This document shows positions 48,626 to 56,425 of a stretch of DNA of 64,000 nt, one piece after another (the first letter of the stretch is position 1; each line of letters opens with the position of its first letter). Position numbers and translations under genes: made by a program. This DNA is from Leifsonia aquatica. Lineage in GTDB: Bacteria > Actinomycetota > Actinomycetes > Actinomycetales > Microbacteriaceae. Below the pieces are notes generated by a model. That model saw only the letters and a program-made list of their open reading frames with translations. It did not search any database and was not told where the DNA came from. The stretch spans positions 1,550,001-1,614,000 of the forward strand of contig NZ_JACHVP010000001.1 of the NCBI RefSeq assembly GCF_014190775.1. Reading direction: 5' to 3'.

Positions 48626-50178
48626 CAGAGCCACCCGGCCTCTCGGAGGGCGAGCCGGGCGTCGTCGCGCGCCGAGTACGGCAGGCGCTGTCCCGCGACC
48701 TCCTGGTAGTCCTCGTGGCCCGGTCCGGCGTACAGCACGACGTCGCCCTCTCCCGCGAGCGAGAGCGCCTTGCGGAAGGCGGCGCGCGGGTCGGGCACCT
48801 CGTAGAGCTCGCCGTCCGGGACAGCGGCGCGGGCCCCCGCGAGCAGCGCCTCGCGGATCGCAGCCGGGTCCTCCCAGCGCGGGTGGAAGTCCGTGATGAC
48901 CACCGCGTCGGCGCCGCGGGCGGCGATCGCGCCCATGTCGGCGCGCTTGGTCGTGTCGCGGTCGCCGTCGGCGCCGAAGACCATGACGACGCGTCCCGAC
49001 GTCACGCGGCGGAGCGCCGTCAGGGTCGAGAGGAACGCGTCGGGCGTGTGGCCGTAGTCGATGAAGACGACCGGGCCGCGGTCTCCGGACAGCCGCTCGG
49101 TGCGTCCGGGAACGTAGGCGTCGATCCCGCCGTCGCGGTCGAGCGCGGCGCCGATCGCGTCGAGGTCGTAGCCGGACTCGACGAGCATCACGATGGCGAG
49201 GGCCGCGTTCGCGGCGTTGTAGGCGCCGATCAGCGGCACCGAGGACTCCAGACGGCGGCCGTCCGGTCCTTCGAGCGCGAACGACGTGTCCGAGAGGGTC
49301 TCGTCGAGGATCGTCAGGGTCCAGTCGGCCTCGGTGCCGGGCGAGCTGGACAGCGTCGTGACGGGGATGCGCGACTGCTGGACGAGTGAGCGGCCCCAGT
49401 CGGAGTCCACTGTGACGACCCCGCGGCGGGCGCGGTCCGGCTGGAACAGCTCGAGCTTCGCCTCGAAGTAGTCGTCCATCGCCGTGTAGTCGTCGAGGTG
49501 GTCGTGGCTGAGGTTGGTGAACCCGACCACGTCGAACTCGATGCCGTCGACGCGGTGGCGGCTGAGGGCCTGGGCCGAGACCTCGAGGGCGACGGCGCGG
49601 ACGCCCTCCTCGCGCATCCGGGCGAGGAGCGCGTGAAGCTCGCTGGCCTCCGGAGTGGTCAGCTTGCTGGTGATCGCCTGCTCGCCGATGCGGCGCTCGG
49701 CGGTCGAGCTGAGCCCGGCGACGACGCCGAGCTGCCCGAGGATCGCGTAGAGCAGGTAGACCACGCTGGTCTTGCCGTTGGTGCCGGTGACGCCGAAGAG
49801 CGTCGCCTGGTTCTCGTCGGTGCGGTAGATCCACGCGGCGACGGCCCCGAGGGCGGCGCGCGGGTCCTGGGTGACGATCACCGGGAGTCCAGAGGCGGCG
49901 GCGAGGTCGGCGCCGGCCTCGTCCGTGAGCACCGCGACGGCTCCGGCCTCCGCAGCGGCCGCCGCGTAGCTCGCACCGTGCGCGTTCTTGCCGGGCACGC
50001 CGACGTAGAGGTCGCCGGGCTCGACGGCGGAGCTCGCGAGTGCTGCACCGGTCACCTCGACGGCGTCGAGGTCGCCTCGGCAGTCCAACCCGAACTCCGC
50101 TACCAACTGGGCGAGCGGACGGGCGACGGGATGCTCGGGGCGCAGGGAGGAGGGCGCCGGTCCTGTCACGGGGCTCAC
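48625..50178 (-). CDS. murE: UDP-MurNAc-tripeptide synthetase MurE with altered specificity motif
   Basis: Adds the third stem residue. 517 residues. N-terminal UDP-binding domain includes ASSAVEPGDLYVGVPG; P-loop [37 protein letters not shown]-terminal VFIDYGHTPDAFLSTLTAL and VMVFGADGDRDTTKRADMG. Where diaminopimelate-adding MurE proteins have DNPR, this one reads TDFHPRWEDP (48877-48891 for DFHPR), so the third residue is probably not meso-diaminopimelate. This fits the type B wall of Microbacteriaceae (diaminobutyrate, ornithine, lysine or homoserine). The GTG at 50176-50178 is chosen; a second GTG three codons later is possible. Confidence 0.95.
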   Translation of the reverse strand: MSPVTGPAPSSLRPEHPVARPLAQLVAEFGLDCRGDLDAVEVTGAALASSAVEPGDLYVGVPGKNAHGASYAAAAAEAGAVAVLTDEAGADLAAASGLPVIVTQDPRAALGAVAAWIYRTDENQATLFGVTGTNGKTSVVYLLYAILGQLGVVAGLSSTAERRIGEQAITSKLTTPEASELHALLARMREEGVRAVALEVSAQALSRHRVDGIEFDVVGFTNLSHDHLDDYTAMDDYFEAKLELFQPDRARRGVVTVDSDWGRSLVQQSRIPVTTLSSSPGTEADWTLTILDETLSDTSFALEGPDGRRLESSVPLIGAYNAANAALAIVMLVESGYDLDAIGAALDRDGGIDAYVPGRTERLSGDRGPVVFIDYGHTPDAFLSTLTALRRVTSGRVVMVFGADGDRDTTKRADMGAIAARGADAVVITDFHPRWEDPAAIREALLAGARAAVPDGELYEVPDPRAAFRKALSLAGEGDVVLYAGPGHEDYQEVAGQRLPYSARDDARLALREAGWL

Positions 50179-50180
50179 TT

Positions 50181-51929
50181 TCAGTAGTACGGAGGGTAGT
50201 CGGCCGGGCTGGTCGTCGACGGCTTCACCCGGTAGGTCTTCAGCACCTGGCTCATGATCGTGTGGAACAGCGGAGCGGCGGCTGCCGACGAAGTAATGGT
50301 AGTCGGGTATCCGAGGTTGACCGAAACGACGTACTGGGGGTCGTCGACCGGGGCGACGCCCATCACCGAGACGTAGTACGAGGGCAGGTACCCGCCCTTG
50401 CCGTCCGGCTGCTGGGCCGTTCCGGTCTTGGCGGCGACGCGGTAGCCGGGGATCTGGAGCTGCTTCGCGAGCTCGCCTTTGGTGACGACCGACTCCATCA
50501 TCCCGAGGGTTGTGCTGGCGGCCTCCGGCGAGACGACCTGGGTCGCCTTGGCCGACGGGACCTGCGTGACCTTGCCGTCGGCGTCGGTGCAGCTCTCGAC
50601 CAGGGAGAGCGGGATGCGCGCGCCGCCGTTGGCGAGCGCCTGGTAGGCGTCCACCATCTGCAGCTGGGTCGCCGAGACGCCCTGGCCGAACATCGTCGCG
50701 TACTTGGTCTGGTCGTCCCAGCTGTCGACGGGGTTCAGGATGCCGTCGGACTCCCCCGGGTACGGCAGCCCCGTGCTGTCGCCGATACCGAACTTCTTGA
50801 GGTAGTCGTAGCGCGTCTGGTCGCTGAGCGCCCGGCCGAGCTGGGACATCCCGGTGTTCGACGACATCATCAGCACGCCGGTCAGCGTCAGCCGCAGCGG
50901 GTCGTGGTAGCCGGAGTCGTGCAGGTCGGCGCCGTTGCCCGACTTCCATTCGTAGGGGGCGAGGACCTGCGAGGTCGGGCTCGCCTTGCCCTGGTCGATC
51001 AGCATGGCGGCCGTGAGTGCTTTGAACGTCGAGCCGGGCTCGTACGGGTCGGTGAGCGGCAGCAGGTTCCAGTACTTGGGATCGGTCGCGTCGAGGTTGT
51101 TGGGATCGGCGGAGGGCCACTGGGCCACGGCTTTGACCTTGCCCGTCTTGGCCTCCACGACCGTCACGAACCCGAACTGCGAACCGGTCGCCTGGACCTG
51201 CTGGGCCAGCGTCTGCGTGGCGAACCACTCGAGATCGCTGTCGAGCGTGAGCTTGACGGTTCCGCCGTCCTTGGCCTGCTTCTGGACGACCGTGCTGCCC
51301 GGAATGGCCACGCCGTCGGCGCCCTGCTGGTAGGTCTCCGTTCCGTTCTGGCCGGCGAGGCAGCCGTTCTCGCTCTCCTCGAGGCCGCCGTTGCCCGAGT
51401 CGGACATGTAGCCGAGCAGGTTGCCGGCGACCGCGCCGTTCGGGTAGCTGCGGGTCTGAACCTTGGAGAACGTGAGCCACGGGTACGGCAGCGCATTCAG
51501 CTTGTCGAACGTGCCGACGTCCATCCCGGACTTGATGAGCACGTACTTCGACTTGGGGTTCTGCGCGAGGGCGTCGTCGAAGAGCTTCGCGACGGCGTCC
51601 GCGCCCTGCCCGGTGATCGCGCCGATCTTCGCCGCGGCCTCGAGCATCTTCTTGTGGCCGTCGGTCCCGGCGACCGCGTCGGACGGCGACGCCTGGGCCG
51701 TGTACTTGTAGATGGTCGTGGCGAGCACGGTGCCCTTGTCGTCGACGACGTCGCCGCGATTGCCGTAGAGCGTGTTCGACTGCTCCTTGGCATCCACCGA
51801 CTGCGCCTGCAGGGCGTCGGCGCGGACGACCTGGATGTCGACGAGCTTCGCACCGAGGATGCCGACGGTGACGGCGACGGCCGCCACGGTCACCGCGGTC
51901 CGCCGCCGCAACATCTTCTTGCTGGTCAT
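50181..51929 (-). CDS. ftsI: Septal transpeptidase FtsI (class B penicillin-binding protein)
   Basis: Cross-links septal peptidoglycan, working with FtsW. 582 residues: an N-terminal membrane helix (about 10-28), a dimerisation/pedestal domain, and a transpeptidase domain with the three penicillin-binding motifs: EPGSTFKALTAAML (SxxK, nucleophile Ser), SSNTGMSQL (SxN), and AAKTGTAQQ (KTG). Located between ftsL and murE; 2 nt separate its stop from the murE start. M. tuberculosis PbpB is the orthologue. Confidence 0.96.
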   Translation of the reverse strand: MTSKKMLRRRTAVTVAAVAVTVGILGAKLVDIQVVRADALQAQSVDAKEQSNTLYGNRGDVVDDKGTVLATTIYKYTAQASPSDAVAGTDGHKKMLEAAAKIGAITGQGADAVAKLFDDALAQNPKSKYVLIKSGMDVGTFDKLNALPYPWLTFSKVQTRSYPNGAVAGNLLGYMSDSGNGGLEESENGCLAGQNGTETYQQGADGVAIPGSTVVQKQAKDGGTVKLTLDSDLEWFATQTLAQQVQATGSQFGFVTVVEAKTGKVKAVAQWPSADPNNLDATDPKYWNLLPLTDPYEPGSTFKALTAAMLIDQGKASPTSQVLAPYEWKSGNGADLHDSGYHDPLRLTLTGVLMMSSNTGMSQLGRALSDQTRYDYLKKFGIGDSTGLPYPGESDGILNPVDSWDDQTKYATMFGQGVSATQLQMVDAYQALANGGARIPLSLVESCTDADGKVTQVPSAKATQVVSPEAASTTLGMMESVVTKGELAKQLQIPGYRVAAKTGTAQQPDGKGGYLPSYYVSVMGVAPVDDPQYVVSVNLGYPTTITSSAAAAPLFHTIMSQVLKTYRVKPSTTSPADYPPYY

Positions 51930-51948
51930 GCGTGCGTCCGTCCCGTCG

Positions 51949-52587
51949 TCAGTGCGTCACCGGCGTGGGCAACGCTCCTTGCAACGGTACGGTCGGCGTC
52001 GTGGTCGGCGGGGTAGCGGCACCCGTGCTTGCGGAATTCCCAGCTTGGGTCGCGGGCGGGGTGGCGGCCTGCTGTGCGTTCGCGAGGCCGACGCCCGCCA
52101 GGAGCGAGTTCGGCACGAGGTTGCCCTGTCCGCCGGTGACCGTGCCTGCTGCGCCGGTCGCCGCGATGGGCGCGCCGAGCACGGCGCCGTCCGAGAGGCG
52201 CAGGTAGGCGGGGTTGCTGTTGCTGACCATGCCGAGGGAGTTCGCGTTCGCCGCGAGGTTCTGCGGCGACGACACGCGGGTGAGGTCCTCCGAGGCCGCC
52301 TGCAGCGAACGCTGGAGGCTGGTCTGCTTCGTCTGGAGGGTGTTCAGCGTGTACGCGCCCTGCGAGATCGCGATGCTCAGCAGCAGCTGGGCCACGACGA
52401 TGACCAGCAGCGAACCGACCGCCACCACGGCGTAGAGCGCGCGGGGGCGTGCCCGCCGCTGGGACCGGGAAGGGACGACCTCGAGGTGACCGCGCCGCTC
52501 CTGCTCGGCCGGGGCCGGGAGGATCCCGCCGGTCCATCCGGCGGCGGGACGGCGCCGGGCGGTCGATTCGGCCAGATTCGTGCTCAC
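51949..52587 (-). CDS. ftsL: FtsL-like division protein with long low-complexity tail
   Basis: Small bitopic divisome protein by position (between rsmH and ftsI) and architecture. 212 residues: a basic cytosolic part (1-50), one membrane helix (about 51-73), then an extracytoplasmic coiled coil, [25 protein letters not shown], ending in a conserved-looking [19 protein letters not shown]. The last about 75 residues are Ala/Thr/Pro/Gly-rich with no predicted structure. Its start overlaps the rsmH stop by 4 nt. Sequence similarity across FtsL proteins is low, so the name rests on synteny. Confidence 0.85.
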   Translation of the reverse strand: MSTNLAESTARRRPAAGWTGGILPAPAEQERRGHLEVVPSRSQRRARPRALYAVVAVGSLLVIVVAQLLLSIAISQGAYTLNTLQTKQTSLQRSLQAASEDLTRVSSPQNLAANANSLGMVSNSNPAYLRLSDGAVLGAPIAATGAAGTVTGGQGNLVPNSLLAGVGLANAQQAATPPATQAGNSASTGAATPPTTTPTVPLQGALPTPVTH

Positions 52588-53549
52588 GAGGCCCTCCTCA
52601 CGCGTTCGGCCGCCCGCAGGCGGACCGGGGTGGCACGCGGGTTCGCGGCCTTCTCGTCGTCGTTCGCGAGCTCGGCGCCGCGGATCAGCAGCTTCAGCTC
52701 GGGTCGGTGCTCCGGCAGCTCCACCGGGAGTCCCGGAGGAGCGCTGGAGACGGAGCGCGCCTGCAGCTCCCGCTTCACGATGCGGTCCTCGAGGGACTGG
52801 TACGCCTCGACGACGATGCGGCCGCCGACGCGCAGCGCGTCGATCGCGGCGGGGATGGCGTGCTGCAGCACCGCCAGCTCCTGGTTGACCTCGATCCGCA
52901 ACGCCTGGAAGACGCGCTTGGCGGGGTGCCCCTGGCGCTGCACCGCGACGGGCGTGGCCTTCGTGATCACATCGACCAGCTGACCGGAGCGGGTCAGCGG
53001 CTCCTGCTCGCGCGCCGCCACGATCTTCTGGGCGTAGCGCGCGGCGAGCTTCTCCTCGCCGTACTCGCGGAAGATGCGGCGCAGGTCGGCCTCGGAGTAC
53101 TCGCGGAGGATGACCTCCGCGGTGAGGTCGCTCGTGCCGTCCATGCGCATGTCGAGCGGGGCGTCCTTGGAGTACGAGAATCCGCGCTCGACCCGGTCGA
53201 GCTGCAGGGAGGAGACGCCGAGGTCGAAGAGGATGCCGTCCGCCTCGGCGAAGCCGAGTCCATCGAGGGCTTCGCGGATGCCGTCGTAGACGGTGTGCAC
53301 GAGGTGGACGCGATCACCGAACCGGGCGAGGCGCTCCCCCGCGATGGCGAGGGCCTCGGGGTCGCGGTCGAGGCCGACCAGGACCGCCTCGGGGAATCGC
53401 TCCAGCACGCCCGCGGAGTGACCCCCCATGCCGAGAGTGGCATCGACGAAGATCGCGCCGGGACGCTCGAGCGCGGGGCCGAGCAGCTCGATGCACCGCT
53501 CCAGGAGGACCGGGGTGTGGATGTCGTTGTGATTCGTCGGTTCGCTCAT
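52584..53549 (-). CDS. rsmH: 16S rRNA (cytosine-1402-N4)-methyltransferase RsmH
   Basis: Methylates N4 of C1402 in 16S rRNA with SAM; also known as MraW. 321 residues. SAM motif [20 protein letters not shown] around residues 34-53; [11 protein letters not shown] follows. The family motif [19 protein letters not shown] is near 108, and [17 protein letters not shown] near 222. Starts at the ATG 53547-53549. Between it and mraZ is a 101-bp gap holding a large inverted repeat. It is second in the mraZ operon. Confidence 0.97.
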   Translation of the reverse strand: MSEPTNHNDIHTPVLLERCIELLGPALERPGAIFVDATLGMGGHSAGVLERFPEAVLVGLDRDPEALAIAGERLARFGDRVHLVHTVYDGIREALDGLGFAEADGILFDLGVSSLQLDRVERGFSYSKDAPLDMRMDGTSDLTAEVILREYSEADLRRIFREYGEEKLAARYAQKIVAAREQEPLTRSGQLVDVITKATPVAVQRQGHPAKRVFQALRIEVNQELAVLQHAIPAAIDALRVGGRIVVEAYQSLEDRIVKRELQARSVSSAPPGLPVELPEHRPELKLLIRGAELANDDEKAANPRATPVRLRAAERVRRAS

Positions 53550-53596
53550 CGTGAAGAGGGCCCGTGCCCCTGATTCCGGATCCCCATCCATTCCGA

Positions 53597-53648
53597 CCTG
53601 ACACCGGGGAAGTGCGTCAGGGCGTATGGCTGGGAGTCCGGTGTCAGG
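53597..53648. repeat. Perfect 11-bp inverted repeat between mraZ and rsmH
   Basis: CCTGACACCGG (53597-53607) and CCGGTGTCAGG (53638-53648) form a perfect 11-bp stem with a 30-nt loop, ending 2 bp from the mraZ stop codon. There is no T-run, so it is not a standard terminator. It may be an mRNA processing or stability hairpin, or a protein site. Unexplained. Confidence 0.8.
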
Positions 53649-53650
53649 CG

Positions 53651-54082
53651 CTAGAACAGCCCCGGGATCACCTCCTCGTCGGTCTCTGCGAATGTGGACT
53701 CCTGCTCCGCCAGGTAGGTCTCCCATGCCTGGGCGTCCCAGATCTCGGCACGACTGCCCGCGCCGATCACGACGAGGTCGCGGTCGAGTCCCGCGTACGA
53801 ACGCAGCGTCTGCGGGATGGTCACCCGGTTCTGCTTGTCCGGAACCTCCGCACTCGCTCCGGAGAGGAACACGCGGAGGTAGTCGCGGGCCTGCTTGCTC
53901 GTCACCGGCGCCTGGCGGATCTTCTCGTGCAGCGCCTCGAACTCGCGCTGGCTGAAGACGTACACGCAGTGCTCCTGGCCGCGGGTCAGGACGAGGCCGG
54001 ACGCGAGCTCGTCGCGGAACTTGGCGGGGAGGATGATGCGCCCCTTCTCGTCGAGTTTGGGGGCGTGAGTACCGAGGAACAT
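53651..54082 (-). CDS. mraZ: Transcriptional regulator MraZ
   Basis: DNA-binding AbrB-like protein that controls the division/cell-wall cluster it heads. 143 residues with the two tandem MraZ domains: [25 protein letters not shown] (about 2-26) and [20 protein letters not shown] (about 82-101). The ATG at 54080-54082 has GGGGAGG upstream; an in-frame codon 5 residues earlier is less likely. The promoter region carries MraZ boxes, so autoregulation is expected. Confidence 0.96.
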   Translation of the reverse strand: MFLGTHAPKLDEKGRIILPAKFRDELASGLVLTRGQEHCVYVFSQREFEALHEKIRQAPVTSKQARDYLRVFLSGASAEVPDKQNRVTIPQTLRSYAGLDRDLVVIGAGSRAEIWDAQAWETYLAEQESTFAETDEEVIPGLF

Positions 54083-54123
54083 CGGACGCCTCCCCACTCT
54101 TCCGGCCCAAGGTTGTGGTGCAG

Positions 54124-54153
54124 CTCCACTTTACTCCACTTTCATCCACAAAA
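54124..54153 (-). promoter_or_regulatory. MraZ operator: three 10-bp boxes at the mraZ promoter
   Basis: On the minus strand three GTGG-containing repeats follow at exact 10-bp period (GTGGATGAAA, GTGGAGTAAA, GTGGAGCTGC allowing frame choice), 42 to 71 bp before the mraZ ATG. This matches known MraZ sites, which are tandem GTGG/TGGG repeats one helix turn apart. TAAAGT (54128-54133) inside them could be the -10, so binding would block the promoter. A second -10 candidate, GATATT, lies at 54168-54173. Confidence 0.8.
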
Positions 54154-54220
54154 TCACGCATTCGAGGAATATCGGCCCGAACGGGGGTGTTTCAGCCGCG
54201 GAAAATCAGGGAATTCTGCG

Positions 54221-54240
54221 GTGGAGGAAAGTGGAGCAAT
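54221..54240 (+). promoter_or_regulatory. Second, oppositely oriented pair of MraZ boxes
   Basis: GTGGAGGAAA (54221-54230) and GTGGAGCAAT (54231-54240) on the plus strand are two more boxes with the same 10-bp period, inverted relative to the mraZ-proximal set and 67 bp from it. No plus-strand gene begins nearby, which suggests DNA looping by the ring-shaped MraZ or an upstream auxiliary operator. Confidence 0.65.
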
Positions 54241-54270
54241 CTTATGCTCCCGGGGAGGAAAAAGGGCATG

Positions 54271-54299
54271 AAAAAAGGCCGATCCGTAAGGATCGGCCT
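54271..54299 (-). terminator. Intrinsic terminator after the DUF3040 gene
   Basis: Perfect 10-bp stem (54276-54285 with 54290-54299), 4-nt loop, followed on the minus strand by a run of T residues (A at 54271-54275 on the plus strand). This is the most canonical Rho-independent terminator in the window and separates DUF3040 transcription from the mraZ promoter. Confidence 0.92.
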
Positions 54300-54345
54300 G
54301 GCGCTTCCTACGAAGGGAGCGAGGTGGTGCGAAGTGGAGGGAGGG

Positions 54346-54732
54346 TTAGCCCTGCCCGTCCTGCCGCTTGTCCCAGCGGTCATTGAGCTTGTCCATGAAG
54401 CCGGCCTGGCTTCCGCCACGGCCCGCCTTGGCCTTGCTCGGCGTGGTGGGCGCATCGGGGTCGACCGCGACGCGCTTGCCCGGCGCGATGGCCAGAAGCA
54501 CTCCGCCGAACATGACGACGAAGCCGAGGATGCCGACGAGCGGCTGCTGGACGAAGACGCCGGTGATCAGAACGCCGACGCCGACCACGGCGATCAGAAT
54601 GCCGAGGACGATCGAGCGGTACGCGGGGCGGACCCGCTTGCCACCCACCTTCGCCACGAAATCGGCGTCGTTCTGATAGAGGCTGCGCTCCATCTCTTCG
54701 AGGAGGCGCTGCTCGTGCTCCGAAAGCGGCAT
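54346..54732 (-). CDS. DUF3040 membrane protein
   Basis: A 128-residue actinobacterial DUF3040 protein; function unknown. The N-terminal family signature is MPLSEHEQRLLEEMERSLY. Two membrane helices lie at about residues 41-60 and 64-84, then a basic, Gly/Lys-rich tail. AGAGGGGGAAACGG contains the ribosome binding site. The same gene sits upstream of mraZ in mycobacteria (Rv2169c region), so position suggests a link with the envelope, unproven. Confidence 0.92.
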   Translation of the reverse strand: MPLSEHEQRLLEEMERSLYQNDADFVAKVGGKRVRPAYRSIVLGILIAVVGVGVLITGVFVQQPLVGILGFVVMFGGVLLAIAPGKRVAVDPDAPTTPSKAKAGRGGSQAGFMDKLNDRWDKRQDGQG

Positions 54733-54797
54733 CCGTTTCCCCCTCTTTCTCGTGGGTTCAAGCCTTGTGTGGCTGATTGTAGCCGTGCGTCTCTGAC

Positions 54798-54812
54798 TAG
54801 GCTAGGCATGTG
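54798..54812 (+). promoter_or_regulatory. Predicted leaderless start of the polyprenyl synthase gene
   Basis: TAGGCT (54798-54803), 6 nt (AGGCAT), then GTG (54810-54812). TTGTAG at 54777-54782 is a possible -35, with a short 15-nt spacer. Confidence 0.6.
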
Positions 54813-55928
54813 TCTGAAAGCATCCGATTCGTCGACCTTATCCAGTCCAGAATCGATGGATTCTTCGATGTGCGTGCATCTATTCTCGTCTCCATCGCGG
54901 ACGAGCTCTCCCCGATCGCGGGTTTCTCAAGGGATTTTCTCAGCGGCGGCAAACGGTTCCGCGCCCTCTTCTGCTTCTGGGGCTGGCAGGCGGTGCGCAC
55001 GGCGGGCGATGATGCGGCCGACACGCCCGTCACGACCGGCGGCCCGCTCGACGCGGTGGTCTCGGTGGCGAGCGCTCTCGAGCTGTTCCACGCGGCCGCC
55101 CTGGTGCACGACGACCTGATCGACAACTCCGACACGCGGCGCGGCGCACCCTCCGCCCACCGGCGGTTCCAGAGCCTCCACGACGAGGAGGGCTGGAAGG
55201 GATCGGGCGGGACCTTCGGCCACGGTGCGGCGACACTGCTCGGCGACCTCCTCCTCATCCTCAGCGATGAGCTCTTCGACGAGGGACTCACGCAGGCGGT
55301 CAGCCCGTCCGCACGCCGGGCGGCGCGCGCCGAGTTCAACCGCATGCGGATCGACGTCACCGCCGGCCAGTACCTCGACATCTTCGAGGAGATCGGCTGG
55401 GCCGGCCGCCCGGACGCCGACCAGCTCGCCCGCGCGGAGCGCGTGATCGTCTACAAGTCGGCCAAGTACAGCATCGAGTCCCCGCTCTTGATCGGAGCGA
55501 GTCTCGCCGGCGCCACCGTCGGCCAGCTGGACGCGCTGCGCGGCTTCGGACTGCCGCTCGGGATCGCGTACCAGCTGCGCGACGATCTGCTCGGCGTCTT
55601 CGGCGACGCCGACGTCACCGGCAAGCCCAGCGGGGACGACCTGCGCGAGGGCAAGCGGACGGTGCTCATCGCACTCACCCGGGAGGCCCTCCCGTCGGGT
55701 GCGCGCGCAACCCTCGACGAGCTGCTCGGCGACCCGGACCTCACCGCGCAGCAGATCGCGATGCTCCAGTCGACGATCCGCGAGTCCGGGGCGGTCGACA
55801 CCGTCGAGAAGATGATCGCCGACAACGTGCGGCGCGCGATCGAGGCGCTCGAGGCGGCCCCCATCGGCGAGCAGGCGAAGGCGAACCTCCGCGACCTCGC
55901 CGTGACGGTCACCCGCCGCGCCTCCTGA
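54810..55928 (+). CDS. Polyprenyl (geranylgeranyl-type) diphosphate synthase
   Basis: Trans-prenyl chain elongation from isopentenyl diphosphate and an allylic diphosphate, supplying precursors for menaquinone or carotenoids. 372 residues. The first Asp-rich motif is ALVHDDLIDNSDTRRG (DDxxD form), the second is YQLRDDLLGVFGD. GGKRFRALFCFWG is the IPP-binding motif. Product length cannot be read. It occupies the position of Rv2173 (idsA2) in M. tuberculosis, next to the Rv2175c and pknL homologues. Start is GTG 54810. Confidence 0.92.
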   Translation: MSESIRFVDLIQSRIDGFFDVRASILVSIADELSPIAGFSRDFLSGGKRFRALFCFWGWQAVRTAGDDAADTPVTTGGPLDAVVSVASALELFHAAALVHDDLIDNSDTRRGAPSAHRRFQSLHDEEGWKGSGGTFGHGAATLLGDLLLILSDELFDEGLTQAVSPSARRAARAEFNRMRIDVTAGQYLDIFEEIGWAGRPDADQLARAERVIVYKSAKYSIESPLLIGASLAGATVGQLDALRGFGLPLGIAYQLRDDLLGVFGDADVTGKPSGDDLREGKRTVLIALTREALPSGARATLDELLGDPDLTAQQIAMLQSTIRESGAVDTVEKMIADNVRRAIEALEAAPIGEQAKANLRDLAVTVTRRAS

Positions 55929-55934
55929 CGGGTC

Positions 55935-56276
55935 TCAGGCGAGCGCCTGGGCCACCCGTCGCACTTCGGCCTTGCGGTCGCTGCGAAGCGCCTCGATCGG
56001 CGAGGTGCCGAGCGACTCCTCCTCGTCGATCATCCAGTCGACCGCCTCGTCGTCGTCGAAGCCAGCGTCGGAGAGGACGACCAGCGTCCCCCGCAGCTCC
56101 GGCAGCGGCTCGCCGTCGCGCAGGAACAGCGCCGGCACCTTGATGACGCCGTCGATCCGCTTCGCGGCGAGATGGCGGTCCTCGATCAGCCGGCGGACCC
56201 GGCTGACGCCGATGCCCAGCTGGTCGACGAGGTCGGGGATGGTGAGCCACTCGGTGGCCTGGACGCGCTCATTCAC
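55935..56276 (-). CDS. Rv2175c-like DNA-binding protein
   Basis: A 113-residue winged-helix DNA-binding protein resembling M. tuberculosis Rv2175c, which is phosphorylated by the kinase PknL encoded beside it and loses DNA binding as a result. The helix-turn-helix is TEWLTIPDLVDQLGIGVSRVRRLIEDRHLA (about 7-36); the C-terminal domain ends GTSPIEALRSDRKAEVRRVAQALA. Rv2175c carries its phospho-Thr in a short N-terminal tail; this protein has only a short tail before the HTH. The GTG at 56274-56276 is the likely start. The kinase gene lies 1.4 kb away across the LysM gene. Confidence 0.87.
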   Translation of the reverse strand: MNERVQATEWLTIPDLVDQLGIGVSRVRRLIEDRHLAAKRIDGVIKVPALFLRDGEPLPELRGTLVVLSDAGFDDDEAVDWMIDEEESLGTSPIEALRSDRKAEVRRVAQALA

Positions 56277-56425
56277 GTCATCAAGGGTGCCACGTCCGGA
56301 GCGCACTCGCGTGCCGTGCCGATTGTTACGATCAGGTAAACTGCTGTCACACCTGTCACTTTGGTTGACTCCCTCTTCATTCTGTGTCAGCGTAAGTCCG
56401 GCGTGTCACTCGAAAGGGGGGTCCC

